This document shows, piece by piece, positions 1 through 4,746 of a DNA stretch of 5,223 bases. The first letter of the stretch is position 1. Each line of letters opens with the position of its first letter. A program made the position numbers and the translations under genes. Origin of the DNA: Verrucomicrobiota bacterium (lineage in GTDB: Bacteria; Verrucomicrobiota; Verrucomicrobiia; Opitutales; UBA2995); NCBI GenBank assembly GCA_027297085.1, contig JAPUIL010000073.1, forward strand, positions 1 through 5,223, given 5' to 3'. Below the pieces are notes generated by a model that was not told the DNA's origin, searched no databases, and saw nothing but the letters and a program-made list of their open reading frames with translations.

Positions 1-69
1 ATTTGACAAGGCAAAGGAAGCAATACTGAGAAAAGCTCCAACGATGAGTGTTGTACGTTTATTTTTCAT
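1..69 (-). CDS. Partial exported protein (N-terminal signal peptide only, runs off left edge)
   Basis: Reading leftwards from the ATG at 69 to the window edge gives 23 uninterrupted codons, MKNKRTTLIVGAFLSIASFA followed by LSN. This is a textbook start of a Sec signal peptide: basic n-region (K2, K4, R5), a hydrophobic core of about 13 residues, then small residues near the expected cleavage site. The ATG lies inside the end of the cytochrome c gene and the two reading frames overlap by 11 bp, which points to translational coupling in one operon. An A-rich stretch just upstream is only a weak ribosome-binding site. The mature protein is outside the window, so its function cannot be named. Because it follows a porin-like gene and a small cytochrome c, a periplasmic or outer-membrane partner is likely (inference). 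Confidence 0.62.
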   Translation of the reverse strand, partial: MKNKRTTLIVGAFLSIASFALSN

Positions 70-388
70 CTTTTTTGGTGTTGGTTTGTTGAAGGAAAGC
101 GAGAATGTCGCGAGCGTCCTGTCCTGTGAGCCCAGCACGTATTCGCATGTGCGATACGGCAACTTTCCACTGCTTATCTGTAAGTTCGTTGGGATCGCGC
201 ATATTGTGACAACGCACACATGTGTTTGCCCAAAGTGCGGCCCCCTTGATAAAGTTTCCTTTTTTCACCTCCGGGGCTTTCTCGTTTGCCAATGCGCCTG
301 AGGTAAATGCAGTGATTCCAATCACAAGGGCGGCCAGGAGTGCACATCTAACGGTTTTTAATGTGTCTATATGTTTCATTTTAATCAT
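59..388 (-). CDS. Small exported monohaem cytochrome c
   Basis: A 109-residue protein. The N-terminus has basic residues, a hydrophobic stretch (about residues 15-30) and a likely signal peptidase site after ALA (about residue 34), so the mature protein of about 75 residues is periplasmic. A single haem-attachment motif CVRCH lies at residues 57-61, followed by NMRDP. The segment HMRIRAGLTGQDARDILAFL (80-99) looks like the C-terminal helix of small class I-type cytochromes; M81 is the best candidate for the distal iron ligand, with M63 or H80 as alternatives. Its likely role is electron transfer; the partner is unknown. The start is uncertain: ATG at 388 gives MIKMKH, and a second in-frame ATG at 379 gives MKHID, with no clear Shine-Dalgarno for either. 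It lies 40 bp downstream of the porin-like gene on the same strand and overlaps the next gene by 11 bp, so it is the middle gene of an apparent operon. Confidence 0.85.
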   Translation of the reverse strand: MIKMKHIDTLKTVRCALLAALVIGITAFTSGALANEKAPEVKKGNFIKGAALWANTCVRCHNMRDPNELTDKQWKVAVSHMRIRAGLTGQDARDILAFLQQTNTKKDEK

Positions 389-428
389 CTGGTTATTATT
401 TATAAATTTAATTTAAAAGAGTCATTTC

Positions 429-1667
429 TTAGAATCCGTAGGCGTACTGGAAAAGCGCACGGTCACCACTGCTACCATTATTGAACTCGTAAGCGGCTTT
501 TAGAACGCTGTTGCTTTTAAGGACGTAATTGAGTCCCAAGCTCAACTGCTTGCTCTTTTCGCCACCCGCAGGAGAAAAATTGCCGTAGCGTGCAACCGTC
601 TCGATCTTTTGATCCGGAAAGAAATAGGAGGCTTGGGCGTACCAGGCTTCCCATCGTTTCTTATCGTGATCGTATTCGTCTTCCCGGCCTTGTCCCAACT
701 TGGTGGAAGCGAATTCACCTCTTAGAATAAGATTCTTAATCTTAGTTGGGGCGAAGTAAAAGTCGAAGCTGAAAACTTTGTAGGACCGGTCTCGAATGAG
801 GGAACCTGAATGGTCATCCTCTTCCTCTCCATGGTCGTCGCCTTCATCAGTGTGAGTATCTCCTTCATCGGCATGTTGGTCACCTTCCTCGACATGAGTG
901 TCACCCTCATCGCCGTGGCCATCGTCGACATGGGCATCTGCCGGTCTAATACTTGCAAAGGCAGCATCGGCGGTTTCGAAAGAGATACCAAATTCAAGGT
1001 TGGGAATGGGCAGAAATCCTAAGCGCCCCCCAATTGCCTTATCGGAATTTGCGTCATCAAATTTTGCGGGCAGGTCCAAGCCTTCAATGATGAGATCTCC
1101 GTCTTCGAGCTCCTCGACAATCAATTCAGGCCCATTACCGACCATGATTGCATAGTTCATGCGGCTAGTATCTCCGGTCTCAAACCCACCCCGGGCTTGT
1201 ATGCCAAAATCGTTATTGGGTGTTGCGCTGCTCCCATGGTGCCCACCGGCAAAGCCGAGTGGCATGGTAGGGAGTTTATTAATCCAGGATGGGTGCAGGT
1301 TTTGAACAAACTGCCCTACTGGACTCAGGTATTTGCCAACTCCAATCGTAAGGTTGTCGTTCAGAAAGAAATTCATGCTGGCATATTCGAGGGCGGAACT
1401 CTTTTCAGTCGCTCCCGCGTCTTCAAAGTCGAACTCACCCTCAGCCTCAAACAGGAACCAGTCTTGGTACTGGTAATGTATAATAGGCGCAAACTTCGCA
1501 GAGAGGAAGTCTTCGCCTCCCCCTTGAACTAAGCCATAGCCAATATCGGCATACCCCGCAAAATGGAAAACCGAGTCTTCCTCGAAGCTAGTTTGTGCCT
1601 GGGCAATGGATGCCCAAAAGCAGGAGAAAAGAGCCAACGAAATGTAGATTTTTGCTATCGTTTTCAT
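429..1667 (-). CDS. Porin-like outer-membrane beta-barrel protein with His/Asp/Glu-rich heptad-repeat loop
   Basis: A 412-residue protein. Residues 1-24 form a signal peptide (MKTIAK, hydrophobic core, cleavage near AQA-Q). The rest alternates short amphipathic strands rich in aromatic residues and Gly (for example HFAGYADIGYG at 35-45, and NYVLKSNSVLKAAYEFNNG at 380-398). It ends in QYAYGF, with the terminal Phe typical of BamA-dependent outer-membrane barrels. Residues about 246-286 are a low-complexity acidic insert in which His recurs exactly every seven residues (H251, 258, 265, 272, 279, 286; consensus H-x-D/E-E-G-D-x). It lies between predicted strands, so it is probably an exposed loop able to bind divalent metal (inference). 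A second His pair, GGHH, lies at 141-144. Start choice is supported by an AAAGGT Shine-Dalgarno 7 nt upstream. It is the first gene of an operon with a cytochrome c. It could be a substrate-specific porin or a metal-related channel; the exact family is not recognised. Confidence 0.75.
   Translation of the reverse strand: MKTIAKIYISLALFSCFWASIAQAQTSFEEDSVFHFAGYADIGYGLVQGGGEDFLSAKFAPIIHYQYQDWFLFEAEGEFDFEDAGATEKSSALEYASMNFFLNDNLTIGVGKYLSPVGQFVQNLHPSWINKLPTMPLGFAGGHHGSSATPNNDFGIQARGGFETGDTSRMNYAIMVGNGPELIVEELEDGDLIIEGLDLPAKFDDANSDKAIGGRLGFLPIPNLEFGISFETADAAFASIRPADAHVDDGHGDEGDTHVEEGDQHADEGDTHTDEGDDHGEEEDDHSGSLIRDRSYKVFSFDFYFAPTKIKNLILRGEFASTKLGQGREDEYDHDKKRWEAWYAQASYFFPDQKIETVARYGNFSPAGGEKSKQLSLGLNYVLKSNSVLKAAYEFNNGSSGDRALFQYAYGF
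810..935 (-). repeat. 21-bp tandem repeat (six units) encoding a His/acidic heptad
   Basis: Six consecutive 21-bp units lie inside the porin-like gene, starting at 810, 831, 852, 873, 894 and 915. Each begins on the plus strand with ATG or GTG, the reverse of the His codons CAT and CAC. The encoded heptad is approximately H-x-(D/E)-E-G-D-x. The units have diverged at several bases, but the frame and the His position are kept in all six. This suggests selection on the protein repeat rather than a recent expansion. Out-of-frame open stretches over this segment are shadows of the repeat. Confidence 0.88.
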
Positions 1668-1674
1668 GGTATCT

Positions 1675-1680
1675 ACCTTT
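1675..1680 (-). promoter_or_regulatory. Ribosome-binding site of the porin-like gene
   Basis: AAAGGT on the minus strand lies 7 nt before the ATG at 1667. It is the clearest Shine-Dalgarno in the window and fixes the start of the porin-like gene. Confidence 0.65.
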
Positions 1681-1773
1681 ATCTAATAGTATAAGTAGTT
1701 TTCTATTAGCATTGCTGATGCCATGCGCTGAATTTGAATTGTTAGAAGTTTACAAATCCATAGTCTACAAGGG

Positions 1774-1779
1774 ATTATA
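1774..1779 (-). promoter_or_regulatory. Candidate -10 element for the porin/cytochrome operon
   Basis: The minus strand reads TATAAT, an exact consensus -10, about 107 bp upstream of the porin-like ATG in a very AT-rich stretch. No convincing -35 is found 15-18 bp further upstream, so an activator may be needed or the match may be chance. A weaker alternative, TATACT at 1688-1693, sits closer to the gene within a small inverted repeat. Confidence 0.3.
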
Positions 1780-1821
1780 AATTAATATTTTTCTTGCAGC
1801 TTTTTCTGCCTGTCTGCTTGT

Positions 1822-1837
1822 CTTGCAGAAATGCAAG
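1822..1837. other. Small hairpin with GNRA-type tetraloop
   Basis: CTTGCA-GAAA-TGCAAG forms a perfect 6-bp stem closed by GAAA when read on the plus strand; the minus-strand loop would be TTTC. No U-tract follows on either strand, so it is not a standard Rho-independent terminator. It lies in the gene-poor gap. A structural role in an untranslated RNA is possible but unproven. Confidence 0.3.
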
Positions 1838-2078
1838 GGATTTCCCGATTACCATTGCATTTTCGCAATAGGCACCACTCCCGAAAGCATGCATTTTGAA
1901 AACGCCAAGAAATGTTGGACCTTGCCGAACGTTCATGGCTTTTTGCGAACACCGTACGTTTTTTCAGGAAGTTATTCTCCGAGGCGGTGGTTGGTAGAAA
2001 CTTCAATTACCAAGGCGGAGGGGGGCCTCGATTCGGACCGATCAATGCATAGCTTGGCAGCCATTTAAAGAGAGCTAT

Positions 2079-2324
2079 CTAGATATCTTTTCCACTCGGT
2101 CTGAACGTTAACTGCCAACCTCCTTCATCCAGGAGTTTGGATTCATGCTTAAAGCCGCGGCTTCTCAGTAGTGCGAAGAGTGGTATTGGTTTGAATGGTG
2201 CGATGAGCATTAGTTTCTGTCCTGGCTTGAGTCGATCGACGGCTGCCAAAATAGTGCTCAGAGGAGCTTTCCCTGCTTCGCAGAGAGGGCGGACATCCAC
2301 TTTAAGTGGCTCAGATTCTTGCAT
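2079..2324 (-). CDS. DUF2249 domain protein
   Basis: An 81-residue soluble protein that is almost entirely one DUF2249 domain. The visible family pattern is VDVRPL (9-14), G-x2-PL-x2-IL (18-26), LKPGQKLMLIAPFKPIPLF (32-50), L-x2-RGF (53-58) and the terminal GGWQLTF (68-74). DUF2249 proteins are small TusA-like alpha/beta folds of unknown biochemical role, often found beside denitrification or NO-response genes (general knowledge). C15 is the only cysteine, so a TusA-like sulfur-carrier role is not obvious. The gene is transcribed divergently from the DNR-like regulator. A perfect FNR/DNR box is centred about 41.5 bp upstream of its ATG, so the predicted transcript would begin at or next to the start codon. 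No usable Shine-Dalgarno is seen: GGAA lies only one nucleotide from the ATG. Upstream in frame, a TAA stop follows closely, so no ATG extension is possible. Confidence 0.82.
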   Translation of the reverse strand: MQESEPLKVDVRPLCEAGKAPLSTILAAVDRLKPGQKLMLIAPFKPIPLFALLRSRGFKHESKLLDEGGWQLTFRPSGKDI

Positions 2325-2330
2325 TTCCAG

Positions 2331-2336
2331 ATATTA
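2331..2336 (-). promoter_or_regulatory. Candidate -10 for the DUF2249 gene
   Basis: The minus strand reads TAATAT, placed so that a transcript would start around 2324, the first base of the DUF2249 ATG. The FNR/DNR box centre is then about 41.5 bp upstream of that start, the classic class II activator position. The match to TATAAT is only partial. Confidence 0.4.
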
Positions 2337-2358
2337 ACTTGCCGATTGGTAAATTTCC

Positions 2359-2372
2359 TTGATCCACATCAA
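2359..2372. promoter_or_regulatory. Perfect FNR/DNR-type operator in the divergent promoter region
   Basis: TTGAT-CCAC-ATCAA is an exact match to the palindromic TTGAT-N4-ATCAA site used by FNR, DNR and NNR regulators. It lies between the divergent DUF2249 and regulator genes. Its centre (2365.5) is about 41.5 bp from the DUF2249 ATG. The same class II spacing to the right puts a transcript start near 2407, upstream of the preferred regulator start at 2425. It is therefore well placed to control both genes and to make the regulator autoregulated. The adjacent regulator has the recognition-helix residues (E-x2-S-R) expected to read TTGAT. Confidence 0.85.
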
Positions 2373-2393
2373 ATAGATTGGCCAGAATTCACG

Positions 2394-2399
2394 TATGTG
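2394..2399 (+). promoter_or_regulatory. dnr: Candidate -10 for the DNR-like regulator gene
   Basis: TATGTG begins 28.5 bp right of the FNR/DNR box centre. This is exactly the offset of the TATATT element from the second box in front of nirK. It is a weak -10 (4 of 6 consensus bases), as often seen at activator-dependent promoters. It overlaps the upstream ATG at 2395, which argues that this ATG is not the translation start. Confidence 0.4.
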
Positions 2400-2424
2400 C
2401 AGTTCTCCCACCGAAACTCATTCC

Positions 2425-3111
2425 ATGCGCCTCACCGCCATAGTAGCCACGCTTCGTCAAACCCACATGTTTGCCGACTTGCCTTCTGAAGATATTCAAT
2501 TGGTCGCCGAATGCTGCGTTACCCGAACACTGAGCAAGGGTGAGACTTTATTCCGGGAAGGACAGAATGCCGAAGGTTTCTATATAGTCCAATCAGGTGC
2601 GATCAATGTATTCAGGATTACACCGGATGGACGGGAGCAGATCATTTGTGTATTCAAGCACCCGGATTCATTTGCTGAGGTAACTCTTGCGACAACAGAA
2701 TCCTATCCAGCGGATGCGGTAGCTTTGGAACCTTCCCAGGTAATAATGGTGCAGAAGAGCGGGTTCCGGGATTTAATCCTTCGTAAGCCGAAACTTTCCC
2801 TGCACATGATTGCATCCATGAGTTTGCATTTGAAACATCTGGTGCAGACGATTCAGGATATCAAAGGCCGGCAGATTGAATACCGGCTAGCCCATTGGCT
2901 GCTTCAGCAGGCTCCCGATTCGGTCGCCCGACCGCCTCTTGCCTTTAACTTGCCCGTTTCCAAAAAAGTACTCGCCGGACAGCTTGGAGTGACCAGTGAA
3001 ACCCTTTCCCGAACCTTTGCCCGCTTTCGCCAGGAAGAGCTGATCAAGGTAGATGGATCTCTAGTCGAAATTCTGCAACTGGAGGGTCTGCAGGCTTACG
3101 TCGACGACTAA
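2425..3111 (+). CDS. dnr: DNR-like Crp/Fnr family transcriptional regulator (NO/denitrification response)
   Basis: A 228-residue protein from the ATG at 2425. An in-frame ATG at 2395 would add ten residues, but the 2425 start matches the usual DNR length, in which about 15 residues precede the (H)LF/MF-x2-L motif, and it fits the predicted promoter. Numbering from 2425: a cyclic-nucleotide-like sensor domain at about 15-105 (GETLFREGQ, GFYIVQSG, FRITPDGREQI), a long dimerisation helix at about 120-150, and a C-terminal winged helix at about 150-220. The recognition helix carries SETLSRTFARF, whose E-x2-S-R residues are those that read TTGAT in FNR/DNR proteins. The N-terminal Cys cluster that binds the FNR 4Fe-4S centre is absent, and the cAMP-contact Arg-Ser/Thr pair is missing, so haem-based NO sensing as in Pseudomonas DNR is the best inference. 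Operators match on both sides: one box upstream of this gene and one in front of nirK. Confidence 0.85.
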   Translation: MRLTAIVATLRQTHMFADLPSEDIQLVAECCVTRTLSKGETLFREGQNAEGFYIVQSGAINVFRITPDGREQIICVFKHPDSFAEVTLATTESYPADAVALEPSQVIMVQKSGFRDLILRKPKLSLHMIASMSLHLKHLVQTIQDIKGRQIEYRLAHWLLQQAPDSVARPPLAFNLPVSKKVLAGQLGVTSETLSRTFARFRQEELIKVDGSLVEILQLEGLQAYVDD

Positions 3112-3151
3112 CACCTTATTAAACCATAAAATGTGTGAAAAATATCTAGCC

Positions 3152-3165
3152 TTGATCTGAATCAA
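3152..3165. promoter_or_regulatory. Perfect FNR/DNR-type operator upstream of nirK
   Basis: TTGAT-CTGA-ATCAA, flanked by C and G that extend the palindrome, is an exact FNR/DNR-type site. Its centre (3158.5) is about 41 bp upstream of the transcript start expected from the TATATT element at 3187-3192, the class II activation geometry. It sits between the regulator stop and nirK, so nirK has its own regulated promoter. Confidence 0.87.
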
Positions 3166-3186
3166 GGAGGGATCGAGAGATTCGAT

Positions 3187-3192
3187 TATATT
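3187..3192 (+). promoter_or_regulatory. nirK: -10 element of the nirK promoter
   Basis: TATATT (5 of 6 consensus bases) begins 28.5 bp past the centre of the FNR/DNR box, predicting a transcript start near 3199-3200. No -35 hexamer is needed at such a class II site. The element overlaps the TTG at 3191, so that codon cannot be the real start of nirK. Confidence 0.6.
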
Positions 3193-3226
3193 GCGAGGCT
3201 ACAATATCAACACACCTATTCGTCTT

Positions 3227-4708
3227 ATGAAAAAGAATCTAACTATTATCGCCTTGGCAACAGCAAGTGTTTTGATGCTCGCGGGCTGCGGCTCGGACAG
3301 GAAATTGAATTCGGTTAGCTCTGCCAAAGTGGAGGCAGTGACCGAGACTATGCAGGGTGAGGAGATCGCGGTCCTAACGGACGCTCCGAATGTGCCGCCT
3401 CCCATCACACGCAATCACCCTACCAAGGTCATTGTAAATCTGGAAGTGCGCGAGTTGGTTAAACGCCTGGCTGATGGCGTCGACTACACTTTCTGGACCT
3501 TTGGCGGCAGCGTTCCTGGAAAATTCATCCGTATCCGGGAAGGCGACTACGTAGAGTTTCACTTGGCCAATCATCCGGATAGCAAGATGCCGCACAACAT
3601 CGACCTGCACGCGGTAACGGGTCCCGGCGGCGGCGCGGCGTCTTCGTTCACGGCACCTGGGCACGAGTCTGTGTTCTCCTTCACTGCCCTCAATCCAGGG
3701 ATCTTTGTTTATCATTGTGCCACGGCACCGGTCGGGATGCACATCGCCAACGGAATGTACGGTCTCATCCTGGTGGAACCCAGGGAAGGCCTGCCATCCG
3801 TGGATCGCGAACTCTATGTTATGCAGAGCGAGTTCTACACCAAAGGCGCTTATGGGGAAGGAGGCCTGCAACCCTTTGACATGGACAAAGCACTTCGTGA
3901 AGAGGCCGACTACGTGGTATTCAACGGCTCCGTTGGCGCCATGACTGGCGATAATGCAGCTTCTGCGAAGGTGGGAGAGACGGTTCGCCTGTTTGTCGGC
4001 AACGGCGGACCAAACCTGGTTTCCTCATTCCACGTCATTGGCGAGATCTTCGACAAAGTTTACGTCGAGGGCGGAAGCTTTGTGAACGAAAACGTACAAA
4101 CCACCATGGTGCCTGCAGGAGGAGCCGCCATGGTTCAGTTTAAACTGGATGTTCCCGGCACCTACATTCTGGTCGACCACTCAATCTTTCGCGCGTTTAA
4201 CAAAGGAGCGATCGGCATGATCAAAGTGGATGGTCCCGAGGCCGAACTGCTTTATTCCGGTAAGACGGACGACCGCATCTATCAACCCGAAGGGAGCGCT
4301 GTTCAAACCATCCCGGGGGCATCGAAACTACAGGCCTTGGCTCAGAACAAAGATGAGCGCATCAAGCTCGGCCAGGTCGTCTACAATCAGGTGTGCATTG
4401 CCTGTCACCAGGCCGAAGGACAGGGGATCCCCCACGCCTTCCCGCCCTTGGCTAAATCGGACTATTTGAATGCAGATGTAAATCGGGCAATCAGCACGGT
4501 TCTGCATGGACTCACAGGCAAAGTAACAGTCAACGGCGCGACCTTCGAGAGCATCATGCCACTGTTGGGGTTGCCGGACGAGTCCGTCGCCAACGTTCTT
4601 ACCTATGTCTACAACCAATGGGACAACAATGGCACCGAGGTGACTCCGGATATGGTCAAAGGCGTCCGCGAAGCCGGATCGCCGCCGGCACAAGGAAGCT
4701 TACACTAA
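3227..4708 (+). CDS. nirK: Copper nitrite reductase NirK (AniA-like), lipoprotein with C-terminal cytochrome c domain
   Basis: A 493-residue enzyme reducing nitrite to NO, the key step of denitrification. The ATG at 3227 gives a lipoprotein signal ([11 protein letters not shown]..., lipobox LAGC, lipidated C21). The TTG-initiated extension from 3191 overlaps the promoter and is rejected. Two cupredoxin domains follow (about 60-200 and 215-340). All ligands are present. Type 1 copper: H123, C164, H172, M177. Type 2 copper: H128, H163, H318. Catalytic pair: D126 and H269. The short C164-H172 spacing (CATAPVGMH) matches the AniA-like class rather than the Alcaligenes-type enzyme. After a linker, residues about 376-470 form a class I cytochrome c with CIACH (390-394) and likely Met ligand M444 (SIMPLLGL), as in three-domain NirKs that take electrons through a tethered haem. 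There is no clear Shine-Dalgarno. The gene is preceded by a DNR-type box and followed 38 bp later by a NirV-like gene. Confidence 0.96.
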   Translation: MKKNLTIIALATASVLMLAGCGSDRKLNSVSSAKVEAVTETMQGEEIAVLTDAPNVPPPITRNHPTKVIVNLEVRELVKRLADGVDYTFWTFGGSVPGKFIRIREGDYVEFHLANHPDSKMPHNIDLHAVTGPGGGAASSFTAPGHESVFSFTALNPGIFVYHCATAPVGMHIANGMYGLILVEPREGLPSVDRELYVMQSEFYTKGAYGEGGLQPFDMDKALREEADYVVFNGSVGAMTGDNAASAKVGETVRLFVGNGGPNLVSSFHVIGEIFDKVYVEGGSFVNENVQTTMVPAGGAAMVQFKLDVPGTYILVDHSIFRAFNKGAIGMIKVDGPEAELLYSGKTDDRIYQPEGSAVQTIPGASKLQALAQNKDERIKLGQVVYNQVCIACHQAEGQGIPHAFPPLAKSDYLNADVNRAISTVLHGLTGKVTVNGATFESIMPLLGLPDESVANVLTYVYNQWDNNGTEVTPDMVKGVREAGSPPAQGSLH

Positions 4709-4730
4709 CCCGTTAACGATCATGCTAAAC

Positions 4731-4736
4731 AAAGGA
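4731..4736 (+). promoter_or_regulatory. Ribosome-binding site of the NirV-like gene
   Basis: AAAGGA lies 10 nt before the ATG at 4747. The spacing is slightly long but it is the only purine-rich match, and it supports this start. An upstream ATG at 4722 stops after 12 codons. Confidence 0.5.
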
Positions 4737-4746
4737 CAACCCAATC

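Larger units (their letters stand above)
1668..2078. other. Gene-poor intergenic gap (411 bp)
   Basis: This stretch separates the porin operon from the DUF2249 gene. Its left end holds the ribosome-binding site and candidate -10 elements of the porin operon. From about 1780 to 2068 two open stretches exist on opposite strands (1782-2006 minus, 74 codons; 1823-2068 plus, 81 codons). Both lack a ribosome-binding site, a recognisable domain and natural composition (many Cys, Arg, His and Trp), so they are not called as genes. A perfect 6-bp hairpin with a GAAA loop lies at 1822-1837, and an 8-bp direct repeat TCTTGCAG occurs at 1792 and 1821. No tRNA, no insertion sequence and no FNR-type box was found here. 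It could hold a decayed gene, a long leader or a small RNA; the sequence does not decide. Confidence 0.5.

Noticed and set aside
244..260. TTGAT half-site inside the cytochrome c gene as an FNR box
   Set aside because: Only one half matches; the other half (TTTCC) does not, and it lies within coding sequence.
810..935. CRISPR-like array
   Set aside because: The 21-bp units are directly adjacent without spacers and keep a reading frame, so this is a coding tandem repeat.
722..1532. Open stretches in other frames over the porin-like gene (722-997 minus, 810-1022 plus, 898-1155 plus, 1197-1532 plus)
   Set aside because: They overlap a well-supported gene with a signal peptide and ribosome-binding site. 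Those over the repeat are Met-, Thr- or Val-rich by-products of the 21-bp period, and none shows a domain.
1782..2068. Two opposing small open stretches in the intergenic gap
   Set aside because: They have no ribosome-binding site and no recognisable domain. Composition is unnatural, rich in Cys, Arg, Trp and His, and the two overlap each other.
2076..2085. Palindrome TATCTAGATA at the end of the DUF2249 gene as a terminator
   Set aside because: It is an AT-rich 10-bp palindrome with no loop and no following U-tract, and it overlaps the stop codon.
3191..3226. TTG start adding 12 residues to NirK
   Set aside because: The TTG overlaps the -10 element and lies before the predicted transcript start, and the extension would push the lipoprotein signal away from the N-terminus.
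3374..4693. Long open stretches antisense to nirK (3374-3871, 4328-4693)
   Set aside because: They are shadows of a GC-rich coding strand. NirK has every expected ligand, and the antisense products resemble nothing known.
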